A stretch of 64,000 nucleotides of DNA, taken from the NCBI GenBank assembly GCA_964457925.1, contig CAYWGH010000001.1, positions 434,001 through 498,000 on the forward strand, read 5' to 3'. Source of the stretch: Coneutiohabitans sp964457925. Its GTDB lineage: Bacteria > Zhuqueibacterota > Zhuqueibacteria > Zhuqueibacterales > Zhuqueibacteraceae. This document shows positions 16,462 through 24,825 of the stretch, piece after piece. Numbering within the stretch: position 1 is the stretch's first letter; each line of letters begins with the position of its first letter. The notes below the pieces were generated by a model. The model did no database searches. It saw only the letters and a program-made list of their open reading frames with translations, and was not told where the DNA came from. Both the position numbers and the translations under genes were made by a program.

Positions 16462-18593
16462 AGCAGAGCGAATATCTGGATCTCGGGTTTGAAGAAGCCA
16501 TCTCGCAATATTCTCTCAGCCGCCGCGACTTTCTCAAACGCCTGGGCGGCGGCATCTTTGTGCTGTGGGCCGCGCCCACGAATTTTGTTTCCTCGCTCGA
16601 AGCCCAGGAACGCATGTACCCGGCGGATTTCAACGCCTATCTGCGCATCGGCGAAGACGGCCGCGTCACCTGCTTCACCGGCAAGATCGAGATGGGACAG
16701 GGCATCATCACCTCGCTTGCCCAGGAGCTGGCCGAGGAGCTTGAGGTTTCGCTGGATGCCATTGATATGGTGATGGGCGATACCGACCTGTGCCCGTACG
16801 ATCGCGGCACGTGGGGCTCGATGTCCACACGTTTTTTCGGACCGGCATTGCGCGCCGCGGGCGCGGAAGCAAAAGCCGTTCTTATCAAACTGGCCTCGGA
16901 GCAGCTCAACATTCCCAAAGATCGTTTAGCCGTGAAAGACGGCGTCATTTGGGAAGCGGCGAAGCCGGGCCATCGCGTTACTTATGCGCAATTGGCCAAA
17001 GGCCAGAAGATCGCGCGCACACTGACCGAAAAAGCAATTGTCAAAAGCGCTGCGGAATACAAGATTATCGGCAGGCCTGTAAACCGGCGAGATGCCCGGG
17101 ACAAGGTTACGGGCAAGGCCAAGTACGCTGGAGACATTCAATTTCCCGATTTGATGTATGCGCGGATCTTGCGGCCGCCGGCGCACGGCGCCAAGTTGAT
17201 CAGCGTGGATACGGCAGCGGCGCAACAGATTGCCGGCGTGCAAATCGTGCGCGAGGGCGATTTGGTGGCGGTGCTGCACAAATATCCCGATGTGGCCGAG
17301 AATGCTTTGAAGAAAATTCAAGCCGGGTTTGACACACCGGCAGCGAATGTCGATGATAAAAACATTTTCGATCATTTGCTCAAACTCGCCCCGGAGGGTG
17401 ACGTGGTGGCGCAGGCCGGCGATCTTGCCGCCGGACAAAAGAGCGCCTCGACAACGTTCGAAGAAACCTATTTGAACAGCTACGTCGCGCATGCGCCAAT
17501 GGAACCGCACACCGCGACCGCAAAGTTTGAGGGCGACAAGATCACGGTGTGGGCCTCGACGCAGTCGCCGTTTGGCGCGCGAGCTGAGATCGCGCGGGCG
17601 CTCGGCATGCCGGAAGAAAAAGTCCGCGTCATCACGCCGCATGTCGGCGGCGGCTTTGGCGGCAAATCGCGCAATCAACAAGCCGTCGAAGCCGCGCGCC
17701 TGGCAAAGCTCTCCGGCAAGCCGGTGCAAGTGGCTTGGACGCGCGCAGAAGAATTTTTCTACGACTCGTTCCGGCCTGCGGCGGTGGTAAAAATAAAATC
17801 CGGCCTCTCGAACTCTGGCGGCATTGCCTTCTGGGATTATCATGTTTATTTCGCCGGTGAACGCGGGGCGCAGCATTTCTATGACATCCCGCATCACAGC
17901 ACGGCAGTGTATGGCCGCGGCGTTACCGGGGCGCATCCGTTTGCCACCGGAGCCTGGCGCGCGCCGGCGAATAACACCAACACGTTTGCGCGCGAATCAC
18001 AGATCGACATCATGGCCGCCAAAGCGGGCATCGACCCGCTGGAGTTTCGCTTGAAAAATTTGAAGAACGAAAAAGTGCAGGGCGTTCTCAAAGCGGCGGC
18101 GGAGAAATTCGGTTGGAAGCCGGGCAAGCTGCCCAGCGGCAGAGGTTTTGGTATGGCGTGCGGTTTTGATGCGGGAACCTGGGTTGCCGTGATGGCGGAA
18201 GTTGCGGTCAACAAGGACAACGGCAGCGTGCAGGTCAAACGTGTGGTCGCGGCGCAGGACATGGGGTTGGTGATCAATCCCCAGGGCGCCAAAATTCAAA
18301 TGGAAGGTTGTGTGAACATGGGATTGGGCTATGCGCTGACGGAAGAGGTTCACTTCAAAGGTGGTCATGTTCTCGATCTGAATTTTGACACATATCAACT
18401 CCCGCGTTTTTCCTGGATGCCTGAAATCGAAACCGTTCTGATCGATTCGAAGGATGCGGATCCTCAAGGCGGCGGCGAGCCGGTGATCATTTGCATGGGC
18501 GCGGTGATCGCAAATGCCATCTTTGACGCAACCGGCGCGCGGTTATTTCAACTGCCCATGACGCCCGAGCGCATCATGAGCGCGATGACGTGA
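16458..18593 (+). CDS. Molybdopterin-binding large subunit (IorB-like), Tat-exported
   Basis: A 711-residue protein whose N-terminus has a twin-arginine signal (SRRDFLKRLGGGIFVLWAA), so the enzyme probably works in the periplasm with the small subunit carried along. Two molybdopterin domains are visible: IEMGQGIITSLAQELAEEL near residue 75, GGGFGGKSRNQQAVEAARLA near 400, and the catalytic-Glu region DPQGGGEPVIICMGAV near the C-terminus. Length and order fit the isoquinoline 1-oxidoreductase beta subunit group, which lacks a FAD subunit. It hydroxylates an aldehyde or N-heterocycle; the substrate is not readable. Start ATG 16458 is inside the small-subunit stop. Confidence 0.92.
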   Translation: MKQSEYLDLGFEEAISQYSLSRRDFLKRLGGGIFVLWAAPTNFVSSLEAQERMYPADFNAYLRIGEDGRVTCFTGKIEMGQGIITSLAQELAEELEVSLDAIDMVMGDTDLCPYDRGTWGSMSTRFFGPALRAAGAEAKAVLIKLASEQLNIPKDRLAVKDGVIWEAAKPGHRVTYAQLAKGQKIARTLTEKAIVKSAAEYKIIGRPVNRRDARDKVTGKAKYAGDIQFPDLMYARILRPPAHGAKLISVDTAAAQQIAGVQIVREGDLVAVLHKYPDVAENALKKIQAGFDTPAANVDDKNIFDHLLKLAPEGDVVAQAGDLAAGQKSASTTFEETYLNSYVAHAPMEPHTATAKFEGDKITVWASTQSPFGARAEIARALGMPEEKVRVITPHVGGGFGGKSRNQQAVEAARLAKLSGKPVQVAWTRAEEFFYDSFRPAAVVKIKSGLSNSGGIAFWDYHVYFAGERGAQHFYDIPHHSTAVYGRGVTGAHPFATGAWRAPANNTNTFARESQIDIMAAKAGIDPLEFRLKNLKNEKVQGVLKAAAEKFGWKPGKLPSGRGFGMACGFDAGTWVAVMAEVAVNKDNGSVQVKRVVAAQDMGLVINPQGAKIQMEGCVNMGLGYALTEEVHFKGGHVLDLNFDTYQLPRFSWMPEIETVLIDSKDADPQGGGEPVIICMGAVIANAIFDATGARLFQLPMTPERIMSAMT

Positions 18594-18660
18594 GTAGGGG
18601 CGACCGCCCCGGTCGCCCCTGCATCAACTGGATCAATTAAAATCAAAAAAGAAAAAACCA

Positions 18661-19542
18661 ATGAAGATTCTGGTTGTTCTTTCGTTTCTGTTGGCATTGC
18701 CCGCCGCAGCCCATGCCCAAGTTTCACGCGGCACCGTGAAAGAAGGCCTGACGCTCGACAGCAAAATTCTCGGCGCAAAAGTGCGCTACACTGTTTATCT
18801 GCCGTTTGATTACGAAACCTCGAGTCGCTTTTATCCGGTTGTCTATCTGTTGCACGGCTACACCGATAACGACATGGCGTGGATTCAATTCGGCGAGGCG
18901 CATCTCATCGCGGATGAAGCGATTGCCGCGCGCGAGATTCCGCCCATGATCCTTGTCATGCCCGATGCCGGCGTAAGCTGGTACATCAACGATTACAACG
19001 GGACTGTTCGGTATGAAGATTTTTTCTTTCAGGAATTTGTGCCGTATGTTGAAGCGCGCTATCGCATTCGCGCCGAGAAAAATTACCGCGGCATCGCCGG
19101 ACTTTCGATGGGCGGTTTTGGCGCATTGGTTTATATCATGCGGCATCCGGAGCAGTTTGCTGCGGGTGCGGCGTTGAGTCCCGCCGTCAACACGACGGAG
19201 CAATTTATTGCGATGAACGAGCAAGCCTGGGGCCGCTGGCCGACCGCGATTTATGGACCCGCTTCAGGCAAGGCGCGGATCACGAATCATTTGCTGTCTT
19301 ACAATCCCATTCGTATTGCAGAAACGCTAGAGGTTGAAAAACTCAAAAGCGTCAGAATCTACCTCGATTGCGGGGACGACGATTATCTCACCACCGGCAA
19401 TGCCATGCTGCACGTGGCGCTCACGCAAAGGCAAATTCCGCACGAATATCGCGTGCGCGACGGGGCGCATGCCTGGTCATATTGGCGCGGCGGGCTGTTG
19501 GAGGCGCTGAAATTCATCGGCACAAGTTTCCACAAGCCCTGA
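18661..19542 (+). CDS. Secreted esterase (esterase D / feruloyl-esterase-like)
   Basis: A 293-residue alpha/beta hydrolase with a clear Sec signal (MKILVVLSFLLALPAAAHAQ). Landmarks: YPVVYLLHGYTDNDMAW (oxyanion region), the nucleophile elbow GLSMGGFGA (Ser at about residue 152), an Asp in LDCGDDDYLT and a final His in RVRDGAHAWSYW, giving a Ser-Asp-His triad. The family (esterase D, feruloyl esterase, Ag85-like) removes acyl groups from sugars or polysaccharides. It follows the molybdenum hydroxylase by 67 bases on the same strand. Natural substrate unknown. Confidence 0.85.
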   Translation: MKILVVLSFLLALPAAAHAQVSRGTVKEGLTLDSKILGAKVRYTVYLPFDYETSSRFYPVVYLLHGYTDNDMAWIQFGEAHLIADEAIAAREIPPMILVMPDAGVSWYINDYNGTVRYEDFFFQEFVPYVEARYRIRAEKNYRGIAGLSMGGFGALVYIMRHPEQFAAGAALSPAVNTTEQFIAMNEQAWGRWPTAIYGPASGKARITNHLLSYNPIRIAETLEVEKLKSVRIYLDCGDDDYLTTGNAMLHVALTQRQIPHEYRVRDGAHAWSYWRGGLLEALKFIGTSFHKP

Positions 19543-19665
19543 GTCAAACGTTCCGGGGGGAATTGGGGGAACTTTTTCACGTTCTAACGAATTGTATCAG
19601 CAAAAACCATCGCCACAAACGTTTTTTGATGCGACGAGGATACCGCCCTCATCTCCAAAGAGAAA

Positions 19666-21108
19666 ATGCTGGCCGACAAAAACCTCCTCAGAAGAGCTCC
19701 TTCCGCCGCCAAAGTTGTCGCTTGCCGGATCGTCCTTTCGGGATTTTTTCTAAGTTCTTGCCAACATACGCCGACGCAGCCCAAACCCGAAAATCGCATT
19801 CCCCTCATACACCGCGTCACGCTTCAGCCCAACCTCAACAGTCCGCTGAGCGTCTTTGTTAACATTCACGCAGAGAATGCCGCTTCGGCTGCAGTCGCGT
19901 TCGGCATTGATTCTCTATTAGGCGAAAATACACCCGCGGTTACAATGACGATGGACTCTGCACAAATTCTGGTGCTGGGACTGAAGCCTGCGACGTCATA
20001 CTTTATGAAGGGCGTTGCCCATTCTCCCAGCGGCAGCAAGGTGGAGAGCCCGCGTTTCGCCTTCACCACTGCGGCATTGCCGGATGATTTGCCGGAGTTT
20101 TCCATTTTAACGAACGACGCGCCAACGCCGGGATTTGTGATGATGGGTTTGACCTTCGGCGGCATCACGGACAAAGGTTATGCTCTCATTCTAGATAATG
20201 ACGGCCAAATCGTTTGGTACCGCAGATTTCAAGGCTCGGTGATCGATTTTCAGCAACAACCGAACGGGAACTTCACCGTGTACACTTCTGCCGACGGCTC
20301 GCCCATGCATTTTTATGAGATCGATCGGGCGGGAAATATTTTGCGTGAATTTCGCGCGAGCAACGGCTGGGACACCGGGCCGCACGAGTTGAGATTGTTC
20401 GAGGAGCGCTACACATTGTTCGGCATCGAATTTCGAGAAATGGATCTTACGGCATTCGGCGGCCTGCCAAATGCGAATGTGCGCGGCATCGTCGTGGAGC
20501 ATCAGCGTGATAACGCGCCGCCATTGTTGTGGCGCACCTTCGATCATTTCAAAGTTACGGATGCGGCTCCGGATATTTCTCTCGTTGGGGCCAGCGTCAA
20601 TCCGTGGCACGGCAATGCCATTGAGATTGACGACGACGGCCATTTGTTAGTGTCGTTTCGCAATTGCGATGAGATCACGAAGATCAATGCGCAAACCGGA
20701 GAAGTCATCTGGCGTTGGGGCGGCAAGAACAATCAGTTTACGTTTATCAACGACCCGCTCAACGGATTTTCGCATCAACACGGCATCCGGCGTTTGAGCA
20801 ACGGCAATGTCATTTTGTTTGATAACGGCAATTTACACTCGCCGCCCGTCAGCCGCGCCGTCGAGTATAGACTCGATGAAACCGCAAAAATTGCGGAATT
20901 GGTGCGGGAGTATCGTCACGACCCGCCCCTGTTTGCTTCTGCTCTCGGTTTTGCGCAGCGCCTGGCAAATGGCAACACACTGATCTGCTTTGGCACCGCG
21001 CAGCATCTCGTCGAAATCGACCCCTCCGGTATGAAACGGTGGGATTTGGCGATTGTAACTCCCCAGAGCTTTGCCTATCGCGCATTTCGCCTAGCTTCAT
21101 TGTATTGA
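19666..21108 (+). CDS. Arylsulfotransferase (ASST)-like lipoprotein
   Basis: A 480-residue protein with a lipoprotein signal ending at LSGFFLSSC, so it is likely tethered in the envelope. An N-terminal Ig/fibronectin-like domain (LNSPLSVFVNIHAEN .. GLKPATSYFMKGV) precedes the ASST beta-propeller domain: GYALILDNDGQIVWYRRF, SWHGNAIE-like NPWHGNAIEIDDDGHLLVSF, GEVIWRWGGKNN and HQHGIRRLSNGNVILFDNG. The repeated D/N-G-x-hydrophobic blades and the conserved His residues (His in HGNAIE and HQHGI) are typical of arylsulfate sulfotransferases, which move sulfate between phenolic esters without PAPS. A pure propeller-binding role remains possible. Confidence 0.8.
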   Translation: MLADKNLLRRAPSAAKVVACRIVLSGFFLSSCQHTPTQPKPENRIPLIHRVTLQPNLNSPLSVFVNIHAENAASAAVAFGIDSLLGENTPAVTMTMDSAQILVLGLKPATSYFMKGVAHSPSGSKVESPRFAFTTAALPDDLPEFSILTNDAPTPGFVMMGLTFGGITDKGYALILDNDGQIVWYRRFQGSVIDFQQQPNGNFTVYTSADGSPMHFYEIDRAGNILREFRASNGWDTGPHELRLFEERYTLFGIEFREMDLTAFGGLPNANVRGIVVEHQRDNAPPLLWRTFDHFKVTDAAPDISLVGASVNPWHGNAIEIDDDGHLLVSFRNCDEITKINAQTGEVIWRWGGKNNQFTFINDPLNGFSHQHGIRRLSNGNVILFDNGNLHSPPVSRAVEYRLDETAKIAELVREYRHDPPLFASALGFAQRLANGNTLICFGTAQHLVEIDPSGMKRWDLAIVTPQSFAYRAFRLASLY

Positions 21109-21111
21109 CTT

Positions 21112-21219
21112 GACTATGTCAGATTCACCGCTGAGAGGCAGAGTTCGCTGGGAATTCCAATAAATCTTACTCTGCGATCTCCGCGCCACTGCGGTGATTT
21201 TTTGGAATATGACGTAGTC
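21112..21219 (+). repeat. MITE-like palindromic element, copy 2 of 2
   Basis: 108 bp nearly identical to 9458-9562. Ends GACTATGTCAGATTCACCGC and GCGGTGATT..ATGACGTAGTC are inverted. It begins four bases after the arylsulfotransferase stop, so it could double as a transcription terminator for it and separates that gene from the suf promoter. Confidence 0.78.
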
Positions 21220-21244
21220 GAGTTAAATTGAGTCGAATTTCTTC

Positions 21245-21273
21245 TTGACTTGTGTAGGCCTTTTTTGTATCAT
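21245..21273 (+). promoter_or_regulatory. Sigma-70-type promoter of the suf locus
   Basis: TTGACT (21245-21250) and TATCAT (21268-21273) are spaced by 17 bases, a near-consensus housekeeping promoter. It lies 37 bases before the Rrf2 regulator start, just upstream of the operator palindrome. Confidence 0.65.
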
Positions 21274-21276
21274 ATC

Positions 21277-21295
21277 TCCGACCAAAATAGTCGGA
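21277..21295 (+). promoter_or_regulatory. IscR type-1-like operator
   Basis: TCCGAC (21277-21282) and GTCGGA (21290-21295) form an inverted repeat around CAAAATA. The core, YYGACNRWWWYAGTCRR, matches the centre of the published IscR type 1 consensus with differences only at one inner and the outer positions. Placement just downstream of the -10 box would let the bound regulator block initiation. It predicts Fe-S-dependent autorepression of the whole suf locus. Confidence 0.65.
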
Positions 21296-21309
21296 TTTAA
21301 GAAGAAGCC

Positions 21310-21762
21310 ATGTTACGACTGTCACGCAAAGCTGAGTACGCCATAATCGCGCTCAAGCATATGCTGAATCGCGAGGCTGAACATTTGTGTACCGCCAAGG
21401 AAATTGCGGAGCGTTATCGCATTCCCGATGAGTTGATGGCCAAGATCTTACAGAAAATGTCGAAATCCGGCATCGTGGCGAGCACGCAAGGCGTGCGCGG
21501 CGGTTATGTTCTTGGCCGTTCGCCGAATAAAATTTCCGTGGCTGATGTGGTGGAGTGCATTGACGGCCCGTTCGGCATCGTCGAGTGCGTCACCGAGAGC
21601 GAAGGTTGTAAGTGTATTCAATATAGTGAGGGCGTGTGCAACATCAGCGATCCGTTCATAAAAATTCAGATGGAATTCAAGAATTTTCTCCATGGCATTT
21701 CGCTTACCGATCTTAATCAGCCGGCCGGGCGAACGCAAAAGTTGTATCAAGTCATGGTTTGA
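21310..21762 (+). CDS. Rrf2 / IscR-like Fe-S-sensing transcription regulator
   Basis: A 150-residue Rrf2-family regulator. Residues 1-70 are a winged helix-turn-helix (SRKAEYAIIALKHML, TAKEIAERYRIPDELMAKIL, QGVRGGYVLGR). Residues 93-110 carry Cys93, Cys100, Cys102 and Cys110, a spacing close to the three ligand cysteines of IscR/SufR-type sensors, so it can bind an Fe-S cluster. It is the first gene of a suf operon and has an IscR-type palindrome in its own promoter. I infer repression when the cluster is present and release when it is lost. The gene is 42 bases from sufA on the same strand. Confidence 0.9.
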   Translation: MLRLSRKAEYAIIALKHMLNREAEHLCTAKEIAERYRIPDELMAKILQKMSKSGIVASTQGVRGGYVLGRSPNKISVADVVECIDGPFGIVECVTESEGCKCIQYSEGVCNISDPFIKIQMEFKNFLHGISLTDLNQPAGRTQKLYQVMV

Positions 21763-21804
21763 AAACGTTAACGTCACTTTTATAAATTTTTAAGGAGGTT
21801 TACC

Positions 21805-22134
21805 GTGATTAACTTATCCCCCAAAGCAGCAGCGGAAGTGAAGAAGATTATTGCGCAAGAGAGCCAAAACGAGGGTGAATTGGCGTTGCGCGTGGGCGTA
21901 CAAGGCGGCGGCTGTTCGGGTTTATCCTATTTCCTGACGCTGGATAAAGATGCGCGTGAAGATGATGAAGTGTTGGTGTCAAACGGCGTGAAAATTTTGT
22001 TGGATTCCAAGAGCGCGCTCTACCTCGAAGGCACGACCGTGGATTACACCGACGGTTTGCAGGGCTCGGGCTTCACGTTCGTCAATCCAAATGCGCAGCG
22101 CACCTGCGGTTGCGGTCATTCGTTTCAGGCGTAA
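21805..22134 (+). CDS. sufA: A-type Fe-S carrier (SufA/IscA/HesB)
   Basis: A 109-residue HesB-like protein starting at GTG 21805 after a strong ribosome site (AAGGAGG). It has the three conserved cysteines: Cys37 in VQGGGCSGLSY and Cys101/Cys103 in RTCGCGHSF near the C-terminus. Such proteins receive a cluster from the scaffold and hand it to apo-enzymes. Second gene of the suf locus. Confidence 0.92.
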   Translation: MINLSPKAAAEVKKIIAQESQNEGELALRVGVQGGGCSGLSYFLTLDKDAREDDEVLVSNGVKILLDSKSALYLEGTTVDYTDGLQGSGFTFVNPNAQRTCGCGHSFQA

Positions 22135-22183
22135 TTCAAACATTGCAGTTCTTCCCCGCGTGGGGCTATGCGGTTCATTGTTT

Positions 22184-22264
22184 CGCAGCCACGCTTTCTC
22201 GTTTGAAATTGCGTTAGAGCGCAATTCTGCGGGCTTGACCCGCAGCAGAAGAAGCGAGGCTACG
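22184..22264 (+). repeat. GTAGCC-type inverted repeat between sufA and sufB
   Basis: CGCAGCCACGCTT (22184-22196) pairs with AAGCGAGGCTACG near 22252-22264 with mismatches; GCGTTAGAGC and CTGCGGG..CCCGCAG give inner stems. It resembles 8802-8883 and sits inside the operon, where it may modulate read-through or mRNA stability. Confidence 0.45.
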
Positions 22265-22283
22265 TTAACCGAAAGACGTTCTC

Positions 22284-23729
22284 ATGAGCACCGAAATTAA
22301 CACCATAGAAAAACTGACACAAGGCGAATACAAGTACGGTTTCTTCACGGACATCGAAACGGACGTTGCGCCCAAAGGCCTGAACGAAGATATCATTCGT
22401 TTGATTTCGTCCAAGAAGAGCGAGCCGGCTTTCATGCTGGAATGGCGCTTAAAAGCGTATCGCCATTGGCTGAAAATGAAGGAGCCGCGCTGGCCCAACG
22501 TGAGTTATCCGCCCATCAACTATCAAGATGTCATTTACTATGCCGCGCCGAAAGCGCGCAAACAGCTCAACAGCCTGGATGAAGTCGATCCCAAGCTGCG
22601 CGAAACGTTCGACAAGCTCGGCATTTCCTTGGAAGAGCAAAAGCGGCTTTCCGGCGTGGCGGTCGATGCCGTGATGGACAGTGTATCGGTGGCAACGACG
22701 TTCAAGAAAGAACTGGCCAAGCTGGGCATCATCTTCTGTTCCTTCTCCGAAGCCGTGCAAAATCATCCCGAACTCGTGCGGAAATACCTCGGCTCGGTTG
22801 TGCCATATACCGACAACTACTTTGCGACATTGAATTCTGCCGTGTTCAGCGACGGATCGTTTTGTTATGTGCCCAAGGGCGTGCGCTGTCCCATGGAACT
22901 TTCGACGTATTTTCGCATCAACACCGCGAACACGGGGCAATTCGAACGCACGCTGATCATTGCCGAAGAGGGCGCTTACGTGAGCTACCTCGAAGGTTGC
23001 ACCGCGCCGATGCGTGACGAGAATCAATTGCACGCGGCGGTGGTCGAGTTGGTGGCTCACAAGAATGCCACGATCAAATATTCGACGGTGCAGAACTGGT
23101 ATCCCGGCGATGAAAACGGCAAAGGCGGCATTTATAACTTTGTCACAAAACGCGGCATTTGCCTTGACGCGAACGCCAAAATCTCGTGGACCCAGGTCGA
23201 AACGGGTTCGTCCATTACGTGGAAATATCCCAGCGTGATTTTGAAGGGCGACAACACGGTCGGCGAATTCTATTCGGTGGCAGTGACGAATAATCGCCAG
23301 CAAGCGGACACCGGCACGAAGATGATTCATCTCGGCAAAAACACGCGCAGCACGATTGTGTCAAAAGGCATTTCCGCCGGAAGAAGCAACAATTCGTATC
23401 GCGGTTTGGTTAAGGTCGGGTCGAGGGCCGACAATGCGCGCAATTTTTCGCAATGCGATTCGCTGCTCATCGGCGACCGCTGCGGCGCGCACACGTTTCC
23501 GTATCTTGAAGTCAACAACAAAACCGCCAAAATCGAGCACGAGGCCACCACTTCGAAAATCGGGGAAGATCAATTGTTTTACTGCCACCAGCGCGGCATC
23601 TCGATGGAGAATGCCGTGGCGCTGATCGTGAACGGTTATTGCAAGGAAGTGTTCAAGGAATTGCCGATGGAGTTTGCGGTGGAAGCGCAGAAGCTGCTGG
23701 CCATCAGCCTGGAAGGCAGCGTCGGTTGA
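22284..23729 (+). CDS. sufB: Fe-S cluster assembly scaffold SufB
   Basis: A 481-residue SufB: AKISWTQVETGSSITWKYPS, the TVGEFYSVAVTNNRQQADTG block and TFPYLEVNNKTAKIEHEATT are the beta-helix core signatures of this subunit. A Cys-containing segment near EGCTAPMRDENQLH and the C-terminal EDQLFYCHQRGISMENAVAL agree with the family, including a late Cys used in cluster assembly. SufB forms the SufBC2D scaffold where a new cluster is built. It is followed not directly by sufC but by a 220-base gap holding an inverted repeat and a tiny ORF. Confidence 0.96.
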   Translation: MSTEINTIEKLTQGEYKYGFFTDIETDVAPKGLNEDIIRLISSKKSEPAFMLEWRLKAYRHWLKMKEPRWPNVSYPPINYQDVIYYAAPKARKQLNSLDEVDPKLRETFDKLGISLEEQKRLSGVAVDAVMDSVSVATTFKKELAKLGIIFCSFSEAVQNHPELVRKYLGSVVPYTDNYFATLNSAVFSDGSFCYVPKGVRCPMELSTYFRINTANTGQFERTLIIAEEGAYVSYLEGCTAPMRDENQLHAAVVELVAHKNATIKYSTVQNWYPGDENGKGGIYNFVTKRGICLDANAKISWTQVETGSSITWKYPSVILKGDNTVGEFYSVAVTNNRQQADTGTKMIHLGKNTRSTIVSKGISAGRSNNSYRGLVKVGSRADNARNFSQCDSLLIGDRCGAHTFPYLEVNNKTAKIEHEATTSKIGEDQLFYCHQRGISMENAVALIVNGYCKEVFKELPMEFAVEAQKLLAISLEGSVG

Positions 23730-23756
23730 TTTTTCTCGGTCACATTTATCCGTACA

Positions 23757-23896
23757 CGGTTACCTTAATCTGCAGGAGTAGCGCCTTTGAAACGTCATTC
23801 AGAAGAATCTTGTGAAGTACTCGGCATGATGCCTGCAACTGCACTGGTTCTCTTTCTGGATGACATAAAGGAGGGATTTAATTTTTAAGGTAACCG
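23757..23896 (+). repeat. Element bounded by a perfect 12-bp inverted repeat between sufB and sufC
   Basis: CGGTTACCTTAA (23757-23768) and TTAAGGTAACCG (23885-23896) are exact complements enclosing 116 bases. The interior carries a 33-codon ORF with a good ribosome site and a second strong Shine-Dalgarno (AAAGGAGGG, about 23868) with no start codon after it. It could be a small mobile cassette or a folded attenuator in the suf mRNA. Confidence 0.6.
23787..23888 (+). CDS. Possible 33-residue ORF inside the sufB-sufC element
   Basis: TTG 23787 lies 8 bases after AGGAG and opens 33 codons ending TAA at 23888, inside the right arm of the inverted repeat. The product begins MKRHSEESCEVLGMM and ends LFLDDIKEGFNF; it has one Cys and a short hydrophobic patch. 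No family recognised. A TTG start and short length make it doubtful, yet the ribosome site and its exact fit between the repeat arms are notable. Confidence 0.3.
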   Translation: MKRHSEESCEVLGMMPATALVLFLDDIKEGFNF

Positions 23897-23950
23897 CACA
23901 CAAGGGTTGTTGCGAACGTAAGCAAAAACATATTTCAGGGAAGTCAAAGC

Positions 23951-24715
23951 ATGTTAAGCATCAAGGGTTTGGAAGTATCGGTTAATGGCAACAAAATTTT
24001 GCGCGGGCTTGATTTGGACGTGAAAGCCGGCGAAGTGCATGCCATCATGGGCCCGAACGGCTCGGGCAAAAGCACGCTGGCAAATGTTCTCTCCGGTCGC
24101 GAGGGCTACGAGGTTGACGGCGGCCAGGTGATTTTCAACGGCAAAAATTTATTGGACATGTCTCCCGAAGATCGCGCTCGCGAGGGCGTGTTCATGGCGT
24201 TTCAATACCCGGTTGAAATTCCGGGCGTGACCATGGCGAATTTTCTCAAAACCGCGATCAACGACATTCGCGCATACCGCGGCTTGCCGCAAATCGATGC
24301 GATGGAATTTCTCACGATGATGAAGGCCAAGATGCGGCTGGTAAACATGGACGAAAAGTTGCTCAGCCGCGCGGTGAACGAAGGTTTTTCCGGCGGCGAG
24401 AAAAAGCGCAACGAGATTTTTCAAATGGCGATGTTGGAGCCCAAGCTCGCCATTCTCGATGAAACCGATTCCGGTTTGGACATCGACGCGCTGCGGGTCG
24501 TTGCCAACGGCGTGAATAAGCTGCGCAGCAAGGACAACGCCGTGATCGTCGTCACGCACTATCAGCGCCTGCTGAATTACATCGTTCCAGATTTCGTGCA
24601 TGTGCTGGTGCAAGGCCGCATCGCCGAATCCGGCGACAAGGAGCTGGCGCTGAAGCTCGAAGAACACGGCTATGACTGGGTCAAAGATGAACTTCTGGAA
24701 GCCGAAGCCGCGTGA
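23951..24715 (+). CDS. sufC: Fe-S assembly ATPase SufC
   Basis: A 254-residue ABC ATPase. Walker A is GPNGSGKST, the Q-loop is MAFQYPVEIPG, the signature is FSGGEKKRNEI (SufC form) and Walker B is LAILDETDSGLDIDAL, all in place. SufC drives conformational change in the SufBC2D scaffold. There is no membrane partner, as expected for SufC. Confidence 0.97.
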   Translation: MLSIKGLEVSVNGNKILRGLDLDVKAGEVHAIMGPNGSGKSTLANVLSGREGYEVDGGQVIFNGKNLLDMSPEDRAREGVFMAFQYPVEIPGVTMANFLKTAINDIRAYRGLPQIDAMEFLTMMKAKMRLVNMDEKLLSRAVNEGFSGGEKKRNEIFQMAMLEPKLAILDETDSGLDIDALRVVANGVNKLRSKDNAVIVVTHYQRLLNYIVPDFVHVLVQGRIAESGDKELALKLEEHGYDWVKDELLEAEAA

Positions 24716-24825
24716 AAGCATGCCGTCATACGGAATTGGCGCAAACCGCGGATTGCCAACCGCGATGATTGGCTGTCAGCAGGCGCTGTCATGATTTTAC
24801 TTCAATACAAATTGAGCATTTAAAA

